A stretch of DNA of 64,000 nucleotides from Streptacidiphilus jeojiense (GTDB lineage Bacteria; Actinomycetota; Actinomycetes; Streptomycetales; Streptomycetaceae). A program made the position numbers and the translations under genes. The notes beneath the pieces are model-generated. The model was not told the origin of the DNA. It made no database searches and saw only the letters and a program-made list of their open reading frames with translations. The stretch spans positions 62,001 to 126,000 of the forward strand of contig NZ_JOEH01000023.1 of NCBI RefSeq assembly GCF_000719095.1, read 5' to 3'. This document shows positions 55,501 to 63,420 of this stretch, one piece after another. The stretch's first letter is position 1. Each line of letters begins with the position of its first letter.

Positions 55501-56543
55501 GTCTGGTAGCCGCCGGTGCTGGGCACGGCGACGGCGCCGGTGAGGTTGGTGCCGGCGGCGTTGGCGATGTGCAGCGCGTCGGCGTTGGCGCTGGGCGCGG
55601 CCACCCGCAGGCTCACCGTGTAGATCCCGGCGGTGGCCACCTGGACGGTGTACTTGAACCACTGTCCCGACGTGGTCCAGCCCAGGTTGTAGCCGCCCCC
55701 GGCGGCGCTGGTGTCCTGGGTGTCCGCGCTGGCTTCGAGGTCGACGCCGTCGGTGCGGTAGCTGTTGGCGGTGCCGTTGGCGACGCTGACGCTGTAGCCG
55801 ACTCCCTGGCCGCCGGTGTCGTAGTTGGCCGCCTGCACGGTGCCCGGCACAGGTGCGGGCGTCCCGCCGAACGGCTGGTCGCCGCCGGTGCCGCCACCGC
55901 CGCTGGAGGCGAGGGTGAAGGCCAGGTAGTGGAAGTTCCAGCCGTTGGAGTCCTGGTCGACGGTGAGGGTCTGCTGACCCGCCGTCAGGCTGACGCTGGC
56001 GGTGACCGTGGTCCAGGTCTCGTAGCCGCCGGTGTTGGGGACCGCGACGGCGCCGCTGAGGTTGGTGCCGGCGGCGTTGGCGACGTGCAGCGCGTCGGTG
56101 ATCCCGTACGGCGAGGAGACCCGGAAGGCGACGCTGTACGTCCCGGCGGTGGCCACGTTGACGGTGTACTTGAACCACTGTCCGGCGGTGGTCCAGCCCA
56201 TGTCGTCGGCGCCGCCGGCCGGGGTGGTGTCCAGGGTGTCGGCGGTGGCCTCCAGGTCGACGCCGTCGGTGCGGTAGCTGTTGGCGCTGCCGTTGGTGGA
56301 GCTGACGTTGTAGGCGACCCCCTGGCCGCCGGTGTCGTAGTTGGCCGCCTGGACCGTGCCCGGCACGGCGGCCGCGGTGCCGCCGAAGGGGGCGCTGGTG
56401 GCGGCGTAGGCCGCGGTGTGCGCGCCGGCGAGCGACAGGGCCAGCAGGGCCACCACGGTCAGCAGCGCGCGGAACGCGGGCCTGCGGCGGGGCGCTCGCC
56501 TTCTGCCGCGCAACGGCGGCAGCGGGTGGGGGAGAAGCCTCAT
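52536..56543 (-). CDS. Large secreted GH3 glycosidase with two CBM6, an F5/8C module and Ig-like tail
   Basis: A protein of 1335 residues. Order: signal peptide (to about 50), two near-identical CBM6 modules (about 53-215 and 228-385, both with AANYDTGGQGV and SYRTDGVDLE), a discoidin/CBM32-like module (about 400-530), GH3 N-domain (560-870) with nucleophile Asp779 in GYITSDWGADY, GH3 C-domain (905-1130), Fn3-like domain, and a C-terminal Ig-like domain. It should cleave beta-glucosides or xylosides from bound polysaccharide outside the cell. ATG 56543 has GAGGAAGG 12 bases upstream; ATG 56582 is the alternative. It has its own strong promoter and LacI-type operator. Confidence 0.92.
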   Translation of the reverse strand: MRLLPHPLPPLRGRRRAPRRRPAFRALLTVVALLALSLAGAHTAAYAATSAPFGGTAAAVPGTVQAANYDTGGQGVAYNVSSTNGSANSYRTDGVDLEATADTLDTTPAGGADDMGWTTAGQWFKYTVNVATAGTYSVAFRVSSPYGITDALHVANAAGTNLSGAVAVPNTGGYETWTTVTASVSLTAGQQTLTVDQDSNGWNFHYLAFTLASSGGGGTGGDQPFGGTPAPVPGTVQAANYDTGGQGVGYSVSVANGTANSYRTDGVDLEASADTQDTSAAGGGYNLGWTTSGQWFKYTVQVATAGIYTVSLRVAAPSANADALHIANAAGTNLTGAVAVPSTGGYQTWATVTASLSLTAGQQTLTVVQDSSGWNLHYLAFTQGSSGGGGGTGPTEYCGTQDLALDQPTTASSTQDATDYPAPDATDGDPGTRWSSAASDPQWLEVDLGAPQQICSVNLLWEDAYASAFQVQVSNDNSTWTSVYSTTTGTGGNQSIAVSATDRYLRVYGTARATQFGYSIFELDVYGLTTVAPVTGGNGNGGNGTCSWVGSTAPVAQRVQQVLNTMDQSEELSLVAGDGTSSYIGHIPGIPNLCIAPTNMQDGPNGVGDGTGGVTAFPDGENAAATWDPTLIQQEGSAIGNEFAGKGVNVSLGPTTNLVRDPRWGRTYETYGEDPYLAGRITSAEVQGLQSQGVMAMVKHTAAYDQEQYPNGNSNETVSQKALEELYLAPFESSIEKSAPAAMMCSYAVVNGAASCQNADIQQKGLDGEANFGGYITSDWGADYSSVPSTEAGMDVAMPFSDAAALSAALTAGTLSQATLNANVARILTQMFAFGMFDNPQTGSLSATVTSAAHQQTALQLSEEGSVLLKNNGLLPLNPNGTESIAVIGTDGGAGVELAGGGSGTVTSSNTIWPITGIQNAVGPNVKVTYTQGNDNGTTDIPQAVAAAQAATDAIIYVNAPEGEESDLTTLDLSSTDETMIADVAAANPHTIVVVNSGSPVVMPWLNSVAGVFENWYGGQETGAAMAALIFGTANPSGKLPVTFPGSVSQVPAQTTAQWPGTSAGVSFSEGVDIGYRWYQSQNITPAFPFGFGLSYTTFSFANLNVGAFNANGTATATATVTNTGSVAGTDVAQLYVGDPAASQDPPEQLSGFQRVTLNPGQSTTVTFPLTVHDLASWSAANNRWEAQAGTYSIKVGDASNNLPLTGSTTLAQTLTGQVAAGASASGVSLANTAVSANVTPNSGVAGAETVGVVNPFGYSSPKGAAVSFPVQAVDSNASAALTFTATGLPPGITIASNGTVSGSSSTLGTYTVTVTATDQAQVSGSATFVWSVVQ

Positions 56544-56742
56544 GCCTTGTCCGTACCTTCCTCTGTGGATCGAATCGGTCATGGGTGGGACCGGGACGCC
56601 CAGGGGCTCGCCGAGGCAGGGTGGTGCTACAACTGTGGTACTGGGTTGGGTAGTTGGTCGACGGCAGGCTGGTTCGACCGGTGGGCACGGGTGTGGACGG
56701 GCCCAGCCGGTGGAACCGGGCGCGGTTGACGAGCCTGAGCGG

Positions 56743-56787
56743 GAGAGCGCTCTCTCACGGTTTAAGGCACGCCTCAGTACATGTCAA
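56743..56787 (-). promoter_or_regulatory. GH3-gene promoter with LacI-type operator
   Basis: On the minus strand: TTGACA (56787-56782), a 17-bp spacer, TAAACC (56764-56759), then the perfect palindrome GAGAGCGCTCTC (56754-56743) at the expected start of transcription. The palindrome is the core of operators bound by actinobacterial LacI-family sugar repressors (CebR uses a similar GGGAGCGCTCCC). The remainder of 56544-56908 shows no gene. Confidence 0.75.
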
Positions 56788-56908
56788 GGAGTGCGACGGA
56801 CCGGAACCCCTCCGCCGCCCTGCTCCCGTGCGTCCCTGTCGCCCCTGACGGACCGACAAGTCCTGGTCGGGGAGCGGTGCGAGGCGGTGAGGTGGGGGTG
56901 GTGGCGGG

Positions 56909-57499
56909 TCAGCAGTCGCGGGCGGCGCCGATGATGGCGCGCAGGTAGCGCATGAACTGCCGGTGGGCCTCCTGCGGTACGCCGTTCTTGAGGGCGATCA
57001 TCACGTAGTCGCCGACGGCGGCACTCACGGCGGCGTTGGCGACGGCGGTGAGCGGGTCCCCGGGGGCGAGGCCGAGCTCCGCCACCAGGGCGGGTCCGCT
57101 GAGGCGTCCGACGTCGGTCATATGGGTGGTGGAGACGGCCTGCAGCGCCGGGTTGGCGTCGTACATGGCGGCCACCAGCCGTGCCAGCTCCGGATCCGTG
57201 GTCTCGGCCTCGCCGAGCATCCACCGGTCGATGACCTCGCTGAACGACAGCTCCGGGTGGTCCGTGAAGGTCGCGGCCAGCCGCACGGTGATGTCGTCGG
57301 CGGCCGACGTGGCGATGTCGATCTTGTTGGGGAAGTACATCCGCACGGTCCGTGGCGCGACCTCGGCCGCCTCGGCGATGTCGGCGATGGTGGCGCCCTC
57401 GTAGCCGCGCTCGGTGAACAGACGGATCGCGGCGTGCTGGATGGCCGTCCGGCGCTTGGCCTTGGACCGTTCACGCAGGGATGTCGCCGCTTCAGCCAT
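56909..57499 (-). CDS. TetR-family transcriptional regulator
   Basis: A protein of 196 residues. The N-terminal HTH (TAIQHAAIRLFTERGYEGATIADIAEAAEVAPRTVRMYFPNK, recognised by LFTERGYEGATIADIAEAA and RMYFPNK) is typical. The C-terminal helical domain ends in FMRYLRAIIGAARDC. It is divergent from an MMPL exporter whose promoter carries a matching palindrome. There is no ribosome site; TAGAGT lies six bases before the ATG, so it is probably leaderless and autoregulated. Confidence 0.93.
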   Translation of the reverse strand: MAEAATSLRERSKAKRRTAIQHAAIRLFTERGYEGATIADIAEAAEVAPRTVRMYFPNKIDIATSAADDITVRLAATFTDHPELSFSEVIDRWMLGEAETTDPELARLVAAMYDANPALQAVSTTHMTDVGRLSGPALVAELGLAPGDPLTAVANAAVSAAVGDYVMIALKNGVPQEAHRQFMRYLRAIIGAARDC

Positions 57500-57505
57500 G
57501 GCAGC

Positions 57506-57563
57506 ACTCTAGCAGGAACGGCATATTTGCCACCTGAGATACTTTTGCCTATGGTGGCAAATA
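57506..57563. promoter_or_regulatory. TetR/MMPL divergent promoters and operator
   Basis: Perfect 11-bp arms TATTTGCCACC (57524-57534) and GGTGGCAAATA (57553-57563). The plus promoter for the MMPL gene is TTGCCA (57527-57532), 17 bp, TATGGT (57550-57555), i.e. inside the dyad. A third half-site, TTTGCC, is at 57544-57549. The minus -10 for tetR is TAGAGT (57511-57506), six bases before its ATG. Confidence 0.75.
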
Positions 57564-57624
57564 AGGCGGTGGTGGGGGACGCGACCGCTGCGCCCCCTTC
57601 CCGGACGAACGAGGAGCTCCTGCC

Positions 57625-59808
57625 TTGTCCACGTACCTGTACCGCCTCGCCCGATGGTGCTTCCGCAACCGCTGGAAGACGCTGGCCGCCTGGGTGGCGG
57701 TGGTCGTCGCCGCGGTCGTGATCGCCGGCGCGAGCGGCGGCAAGACCAACGACGCCCTGACCATCCCCGGCACCGAGGCGCAGCAGGCGCTGACCCTGCT
57801 GAAGGACCGGCTGCCCGCCGCCTCCGGGGCCTCCACCCAGGTGGTGTTCGCCGTCAAGGACGGGGACATCACCAGCCCCGCCAACCAGGCCGCCATCGAC
57901 CGGGCCGTCACCGCACTGGGCGGGGTCAGCCAGGTCACCAGCGCCACCAACCCCTTCCAGGCCAAGGCGGTCTCGCCGGACAAGCGGGTCGCGCTGGGCA
58001 GCGTCACCTACGACGTGCAGTCCGCAGAGGTCAGGACCGGCACGGTGGACCAGCTGGAGCCGGCCGTCTCGGCCGCCCGCGACGCCGGGGTCCAGGTGGA
58101 GTTCGGCGGCGCGGTCTACCCCAAGGCCGCAGCCGGCGCCGACTCCGAGGCCATAGGGATCGCCGTCGCGCTGGTCATCCTGTGCCTGACCTTCGGCTCG
58201 CTGGTCGCGGCCGGGCTGCCGATCATCACCGCCTTCTTCGGCCTGATCACCACGATGATGGGCATCACCGCGCTGGCCTCGGTCACCGACATCGCCTCCT
58301 CGGCGACCTCGGTCGCCACCATGCTCGGCCTGTCCTGCGGCATCGACTACGCCGTGTTCATCCTGGCCCGCTACCGTACCTACCTGCTGGAGGGCCACGA
58401 ACCCGAGGACGCCGCCGGCCGCGCGGCCGGCACCGCCGGAAGCTCCGTGGTCTTCGCCGCCCTCAGCGTCGTCATCGCCCTGTGCGGCCTCTCGGTGGTC
58501 GGGATCCCCTTCCTGACCACGATGGGCCTGGCCGCCGCAGCCACCGTCGCCCTGGCCCTGCTGGTGGCGCTGACCCTGGTCCCGGCCGCCTTCGGGGTCC
58601 TCGGCAGGCGCGGGGCCCGCTTCAGTCGACTGCCACTGCTGCGACGCGCCGAACCCGCGAGCCGCACCGCCGCCACCGAGCCCGAGAAGCTGACCGGCAC
58701 CCGCTGGGCCCGCTGGGTGGTACGCCGCCGCATCCCGGTGCTGGTCGTCGGGGTCATCGCGCTGGGCGTCCTGACCGTCCCGGTGGCGAGCATGGACCTC
58801 GGCGTCCCCGGCAGCAACGCCCTGTCCACCAGCGACACCTCGCGCCGCGCCTACGACCTGACCACCGCTCACTTCGGCCCGGGCTACAACGGTGCGCTGA
58901 CCGTCGTGGCCGACGACGTGGCCACCGCCGGCCAGGCCCAGCGGATCAGCGACGCGATCAGCGAGGTCCCCGGCGTCGCCTCGTCCTCGGTCGCCGTCGC
59001 CACCAACGGCATCGCACTGATCAACGTGGTCCCGACCACCGGCCCCAACGACCCCGCCACCACCGACCTGGTCCACCACATCCGGGACCAACGCACCGCC
59101 CTGGAGTCCGGCACCGGCGCCCACCTCCTGGTCGGCGGGGTCACCGCCACCAACATCGACGTCTCCGGCAAACTCGCCGACGCCCTGCCGGTCTTCCTGT
59201 TCACCGTGGTGGCCCTGGCGCTGGTGCTGCTCACCTTCGCGTTCCGGACCGTCATCGTGCCGATCAAGTCCGTCATCGGCTTCCTGCTGTCGGCCGGCGC
59301 CGCGTTCGGCGCCCAGGTCGCCGTCTTCCAGTGGGGGTGGGGCAAGAGCCTGCTGGGCATCGAACCCACCCAGACCTTGAGCTTCCTGCCGGTCATCCTG
59401 CTGGCGATCATGTTCGGGCTGTCCAGCGACTACGAGGTCTTCGTCGTCTCCCGCATCAAGGAGCAGTTCACCAGGACCGGTGACGCCCGCCGGGCGGTGG
59501 TGCTGGGCACCGGGCAGTCCGCCCGGGTCGTCAGCGCGGCCGCACTGATCATGGCGTCGATCTTCGTCTCGTTCATCTTCTCGCCGGAACCGACCATCAA
59601 GGAGATCGGCTTCAGCTTCGCCGTCGGAGTCCTGGTGGACGCCTTCGTGGTCCGGCTGACCCTGGTCCCCGCCGTGATGGCCCTGCTGGGCGCCAAGGCC
59701 TGGTACCACCCGCGCTGGTTCTCCCGCTACGTTCCCGACCCCGACATCGAGGGCGAGCGCCTCGACGACCGGCTCGGCGACGGCAAGCACCGCCTGACCA
59801 AGGTCTGA
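57625..59808 (+). CDS. MMPL/RND-family exporter
   Basis: A protein of 727 residues, about 11-12 membrane segments in two MMPL halves. GIDYAVFILARYR in the first and GLSSDYEVFVVSRIKEQF (as SSDYEVFV) in the second carry the Asp-Tyr pairs that relay protons in MmpL3-type pumps. The periplasmic loops lie at about 40-180 and 395-530. It exports lipids or lipophilic compounds by proton exchange. It starts at TTG 57625 with GAGGAG eight bases upstream. Divergent TetR gene and operator imply induction by a transported compound. Confidence 0.94.
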   Translation: MSTYLYRLARWCFRNRWKTLAAWVAVVVAAVVIAGASGGKTNDALTIPGTEAQQALTLLKDRLPAASGASTQVVFAVKDGDITSPANQAAIDRAVTALGGVSQVTSATNPFQAKAVSPDKRVALGSVTYDVQSAEVRTGTVDQLEPAVSAARDAGVQVEFGGAVYPKAAAGADSEAIGIAVALVILCLTFGSLVAAGLPIITAFFGLITTMMGITALASVTDIASSATSVATMLGLSCGIDYAVFILARYRTYLLEGHEPEDAAGRAAGTAGSSVVFAALSVVIALCGLSVVGIPFLTTMGLAAAATVALALLVALTLVPAAFGVLGRRGARFSRLPLLRRAEPASRTAATEPEKLTGTRWARWVVRRRIPVLVVGVIALGVLTVPVASMDLGVPGSNALSTSDTSRRAYDLTTAHFGPGYNGALTVVADDVATAGQAQRISDAISEVPGVASSSVAVATNGIALINVVPTTGPNDPATTDLVHHIRDQRTALESGTGAHLLVGGVTATNIDVSGKLADALPVFLFTVVALALVLLTFAFRTVIVPIKSVIGFLLSAGAAFGAQVAVFQWGWGKSLLGIEPTQTLSFLPVILLAIMFGLSSDYEVFVVSRIKEQFTRTGDARRAVVLGTGQSARVVSAAALIMASIFVSFIFSPEPTIKEIGFSFAVGVLVDAFVVRLTLVPAVMALLGAKAWYHPRWFSRYVPDPDIEGERLDDRLGDGKHRLTKV

Positions 59809-59866
59809 CGAGGTCCCAGGGCGACCGACGACCGACTCGCCGCGCGCGCCGGGTCCCTCCTGGGGC

Positions 59867-60367
59867 TCAGCGCGCCGGTGAGTCGATCCGTTGCACGATC
59901 CGCTCGGCGTCCTGGCCGAGCCGGCGCAACCGCTCGGCGGACAGGTTGTCGACCATCAGGTGGCGCACCAGCGCCACATGGCCCGGCGCCGCCTCCTCCA
60001 GCTTGCGCATCCCGGCCGGCAGCAGGCCGGCGTTGGTGAAGCGCCCGTCGACCGGGTCCGGCTCGCGGCGTGCGTAGCCGCGCGACTCCAGACGTTTGAC
60101 CAGGTGGGACAGGCGCGACAGGGACACGCTGGTCATCTCGGCCAGCCGGCTCATCCGCAGGGTCCGGTCCGGCGCCTCGGCGAGCATGGCCATGGCCATG
60201 TACTCGGTCATGCTCAGGTCGGCGTCGCGCTGCAGCTGGGCGTCGATCGCCCAGGGCAGCCGGGTGATCAGTCGGACCACAGACAGCCAGGAGGCCAGCT
60301 CACCGGGGGTGAGCCACAGGTCGGCGTGGTCGTCGGCCGCCTGGGGCGGGTCTTTGAGGGTGGTCAT
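59867..60367 (-). CDS. MarR-family transcriptional regulator
   Basis: A protein of 166 residues. The winged HTH (LSMTEYMAMAMLAEAPDRTLRMSRLAEM shown as LSMTEYMAMAML; SLSRLSHLVKRLESRGYARRE) and the flanking dimerisation helices are standard. TTGACC and GGTACT, 17 bp apart, are its likely promoter. It is divergent from an epimerase-like gene with two palindromic operators between them, which it presumably binds. Confidence 0.93.
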   Translation of the reverse strand: MTTLKDPPQAADDHADLWLTPGELASWLSVVRLITRLPWAIDAQLQRDADLSMTEYMAMAMLAEAPDRTLRMSRLAEMTSVSLSRLSHLVKRLESRGYARREPDPVDGRFTNAGLLPAGMRKLEEAAPGHVALVRHLMVDNLSAERLRRLGQDAERIVQRIDSPAR

Positions 60368-60419
60368 AGTCCGGGAGTACCAGTCCTTCCGTCACGGGGG
60401 TCAAGACTAAAGCATGGTC

Positions 60420-60529
60420 ACATGAATGTTCAAGTAAATGGAAGCCTGGGTGCTAAGGGTGGGCATGGAGCGCTGGGCGATGATGCCTGGGAGTTTGACT
60501 TGACGGTTCAAGTGAATCAGGCCTAGGGT
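60420..60529. promoter_or_regulatory. Two MarR-type operators and the epimerase promoter
   Basis: Operator A at 60420-60435 (ACATGA, ATGT, TCAAGT; one mismatch) and operator B at 60498-60513 (ACTTGA, CGGT, TCAAGT; perfect) share a 6-4-6 layout. The plus promoter is TTGACG (60500-60505), 18 bp, TAGGGT (60524-60529), so operator B covers the -35. Confidence 0.7.
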
Positions 60530-60583
60530 CGATGTCGAAGGCACAAGTTGGAACCTCGTTACCAGACAGGAGGCCAGCGGGCC

Positions 60584-61471
60584 ATGAACATCGCACTCAC
60601 TGGAGCAACCGGGTTCGTCGGATCACATGTCCTCGCCGAACTGCTCGACCACGGCCACCGGGTGACCGCACTCGTCCGCGACGCCGCCCAGGCGGACGCG
60701 GTCGCCGCGCGCGGCGCCACCCCGGCCGTGGTCGACCTCTACGACCGGCAGGCGCTGGCGCGTCTGCTCGGCGGTGTGGACGGCGCCGTCCACACCGCCA
60801 GCCCCGGCGACGCCACCAGCGCCGGCCTGGACTCCGCGGTGGTCGACGCGGTGATCGACGCCTATGCCGGGACGGGCAAGCCCTACCTGCAGATCAGCGG
60901 TCTGTGGGTGTACGGCGACAACCCCTCGATCAGCGAGGAGTCCGCCTTCGACGCGCCCGCGCTGGTGGCCTGGAAGGAGCCGATCGAGCGGCGGGCGCTC
61001 GACGCGAAGGACGTGCGCACCGCCGTCATCGTCTCCAGCGTCGCCTACGGCGACGGCGGCGGAGGGATCCCCGGGCTGTTGCTGGGCTCGCCGCGGGACG
61101 AGGCCGGCAGGCTGGTCATGGTCGGCACCGGGCGGCAGCGCTGGTCCACCGTGCACGTGGCCGACCTGGCGGAGGTCTTCCGGCGGGTTCTGGAGGACGA
61201 CTCGGCGCGCGGCTACTACGTGATCGCCGACGGCCGCACCCAGACGGTGGCCGAACTGACCGAGGCGGCCGCCGTCGCCGTCGGCGCCGCGGGGGCGGTC
61301 CCCGGCTCCGACGAGGAGGCGCGGGCGCGCCTGGGCGACTACTTCGCCGAAGTCCTGCTGCTCGACCAGGCCTCCGTCGCCACCAGGGCCCGCACCGAGC
61401 TGGGCTGGTCCCCGTCGCGTCCGTCGCTGGTCGAGGAGTTCCGCAACGGCAGCTACCGCAGCGGCAGCTGA
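60584..61471 (+). CDS. NAD(P)-dependent epimerase/dehydratase-like (extended SDR, NmrA/atypical) protein
   Basis: A protein of 295 residues. NIALTGATGFVGSHV is the Rossmann nucleotide-binding loop. The later SSVAYGDGGG segment and YYVIADGRTQTV fit the atypical extended SDRs. The canonical YxxxK is not evident, so catalysis may differ or it may be a redox sensor. ATG 60584 has GGAGG ten bases upstream. Controlled by the divergent MarR gene, which suggests a response to a small aromatic or oxidative signal. Confidence 0.88.
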   Translation: MNIALTGATGFVGSHVLAELLDHGHRVTALVRDAAQADAVAARGATPAVVDLYDRQALARLLGGVDGAVHTASPGDATSAGLDSAVVDAVIDAYAGTGKPYLQISGLWVYGDNPSISEESAFDAPALVAWKEPIERRALDAKDVRTAVIVSSVAYGDGGGGIPGLLLGSPRDEAGRLVMVGTGRQRWSTVHVADLAEVFRRVLEDDSARGYYVIADGRTQTVAELTEAAAVAVGAAGAVPGSDEEARARLGDYFAEVLLLDQASVATRARTELGWSPSRPSLVEEFRNGSYRSGS

Positions 61472-61511
61472 GCAGGCGTCACCCCGGTGGGGAGGACCCG
61501 CCCCCCGCCAT

Positions 61512-61553
61512 TGGTCCAGACCTATTGACGGGCCTCCCCGCCCCTTCTACGCT
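61512..61553 (+). promoter_or_regulatory. Chitinase promoter with DasR-type (dre) box
   Basis: TGGTCCAGACCT at 61512-61523 matches the 12-bp element of Streptomyces chitinase promoters and the DasR box core (TGGTC-T/C-AGACC). It sits just before TTGACG (61525-61530), with TACGCT (61548-61553) 17 bp further. Binding would control the gene starting at 61654. Confidence 0.75.
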
Positions 61554-61653
61554 CCGTCCGGCAGCCCCACATGTCCCCACCTCACCCATTGCCGGGCGCA
61601 GCACCCCCACGTGCCAGTCATGTCCATGGCGCCCGGCGGGAAGGGAGCACAGC

Positions 61654-63360
61654 ATGTTCCGTCGGAGGTCGCGTACCCCACGCCTTTCGGGCGATGGTCA
61701 CCCCTGTCCGGATCCGGGCCGCCTCGAAGGCGACCGGGCCGGGCGCTCCCAGCACCGGCCAACCGTCCTGACGCGCACCCTCGCCGCGGTGAGCGCCGCC
61801 GTGGTCATCGGTACCGGCATCGTCGCCCTGGGCTCCGGCTCGGCCGGGGCCGCCACCACCAACCTGGTGGCCAACCCCGGCTTCGAGAGCGGACTGTCCG
61901 GCTGGACCTGCTCCAGCGGCTCCGGCGCGGCGGTCAGCAGTCCGGTCCACTCTGGCGCTTCCGCGCTCAAGGCCACACCGACCGGCCAGGACGACGCCCA
62001 GTGCACGCAGACCGTCAGCGTGCAGCCCAACTCCCAGTACACGCTGAGCGCCTACGTCCAGGGCAGCTACGTCTACCTGGGTGCCACCGGCACCGGCGCT
62101 GCCAGTGACCCGTCCACCTGGACGCCGAGCAGCGCGTCGTACAGCCAGCTCAGCGTCGCCTTCACCACCGGGGCGAGCACCACCTCGGTGACCGTCTACC
62201 TGCACGGCTGGTACGCGCAGCCCGCGTACTACGCCGACGACGTGTCGCTCACCGGCCCCGGCGGCAGCACCCCGCCGCCGACCACGGCGCCGCCCACCAC
62301 CGCTCCGCCCACCACAGCTCCACCGACCACGGCCCCGCCCACGACGGCGCCCCCGACCACGGCGCCCCCGACCACCGCGCCGCCGACCACCACCCCGCCG
62401 GGCTCGACCTGCGCCACCAAGCCCAGGCCGTCGGGCAAGGTGCTGCAGGGCTACTGGGAGAACTGGGACGGCGCCCTCAACGGGGTCCACCCCGGCCTGG
62501 GCTGGATCCCCATCACCGACAGCCGGATCGCCGCGCACGGCTACAACGTCATCAACGCCGCCTTCCCGGTGATCCTCTCCGACGGCACCGTCGAGTGGCA
62601 GGACGGCATGGACACCAACGTCAAGGTCGCCACCCCCGCCGAGATGTGCCAGGCCAAGGCAGCCGGGGAGACGATCCTGATGTCCATCGGCGGCGCCGCG
62701 GCCGGCATCGACCTCAGCTCCAGCGCCGTCGCCGACCGGTTCGTGGCGACCGTCGTCCCGATCCTCAAGGCGTACAACTTCGACGGGATCGACATCGACA
62801 TCGAGACCGGCCTGACCGGCAGCGGCAACATCAACACCCTCTCCACGTCCCAGGCCAACCTGGAGCGCATCATCGACGGCGTGCTGGCCCAGATGCCCGC
62901 GGGCTTCGGGCTGACGATGGCCCCCGAGACCGCGTACGTCACCGGCGGAAGCATCACCTACGGGTCGATCTGGGGCGCCTACCTGCCGATCGTGAAGAAG
63001 TACGCCGACAACGGCCGCCTGTGGTGGCTGAACATGCAGTACTACAACGGCAGCATGTACGGCTGCTCCGGCGACTCGTACCAGGCCGGTACGGTCCAGG
63101 GCTTCACCGCGCAGACCACCTGCCTGAACAACGGCCTGGTGGTCCAGGGCACCACCGTCAAGGTGCCGTACGACAAGCAGGTTCCCGGCCTGCCGGCCCA
63201 ACCCGGCGCGGGGGGCGGCTATATGACGCCAAGTCTGGTCAGCCAGTCGTGGAACGCCTTCGGCGGCGCTCTGAAGGGGCTGATGACCTGGTCGCTCAAC
63301 TGGGACGGCTCACTGGGCTGGACCTTCGGCGACAACGTCAAGTCCCTCCAGGGGCGTTGA
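61654..63360 (+). CDS. Secreted GH18 chitinase with CBM4/9-like module
   Basis: A protein of 568 residues. A long positively charged N-region precedes the hydrophobic signal core (AAVSAAVVIGTGIVALGSGSAGA). A CBM4/9-like module (NLVANPGFESGLSGW onward to about 205) is joined by eight PPTTA-type units (residues 208-247) to a GH18 domain. FDGIDIDIE at residues 376-384 has the complete motif with catalytic Glu384; LMSIGGA and LNMQYYNGS are the other conserved strands. It degrades chitin extracellularly. AAGGGAG lies eight bases before the ATG. The upstream DasR-type box suggests GlcNAc-dependent control. Confidence 0.94.
   Translation: MFRRRSRTPRLSGDGHPCPDPGRLEGDRAGRSQHRPTVLTRTLAAVSAAVVIGTGIVALGSGSAGAATTNLVANPGFESGLSGWTCSSGSGAAVSSPVHSGASALKATPTGQDDAQCTQTVSVQPNSQYTLSAYVQGSYVYLGATGTGAASDPSTWTPSSASYSQLSVAFTTGASTTSVTVYLHGWYAQPAYYADDVSLTGPGGSTPPPTTAPPTTAPPTTAPPTTAPPTTAPPTTAPPTTAPPTTTPPGSTCATKPRPSGKVLQGYWENWDGALNGVHPGLGWIPITDSRIAAHGYNVINAAFPVILSDGTVEWQDGMDTNVKVATPAEMCQAKAAGETILMSIGGAAAGIDLSSSAVADRFVATVVPILKAYNFDGIDIDIETGLTGSGNINTLSTSQANLERIIDGVLAQMPAGFGLTMAPETAYVTGGSITYGSIWGAYLPIVKKYADNGRLWWLNMQYYNGSMYGCSGDSYQAGTVQGFTAQTTCLNNGLVVQGTTVKVPYDKQVPGLPAQPGAGGGYMTPSLVSQSWNAFGGALKGLMTWSLNWDGSLGWTFGDNVKSLQGR
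62275..62394 (+). repeat. Eight 15-bp coding repeats (Pro/Thr linker)
   Basis: Eight in-frame 15-bp units encode seven PPTTA and one PPTTT. It is a flexible linker between the binding module and catalytic domain. Codons vary, mainly at third positions, so it is under protein-level constraint rather than a recent slippage array. Confidence 0.95.
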
Positions 63361-63377
63361 CATATCGCTGAGCCGTG

Positions 63378-63410
63378 GGCGCCCCGTACCCGTCCCGGGT
63401 GCGGGGCGCC
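63378..63410. terminator. Bidirectional terminator hairpin
   Basis: Stem of 14 bp with one G-U pair (GGCGCCCCGTACCC / GGGTGCGGGGCGCC) and a GTCCC loop, between the chitinase stop and that of the convergent gene. Confidence 0.8.
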
Positions 63411-63420
63411 TTGGCGCGTC

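Noticed and set aside
60532..61653. N-terminal extension of the chitinase frame into the epimerase gene
   Set aside because: It runs antiparallel in composition to the epimerase codons, and a ribosome site plus signal peptide mark the start at 61654.
62275..62394. CRISPR-like or minisatellite array
   Set aside because: The 15-bp units are in-frame coding repeats for a Pro/Thr linker without spacers.
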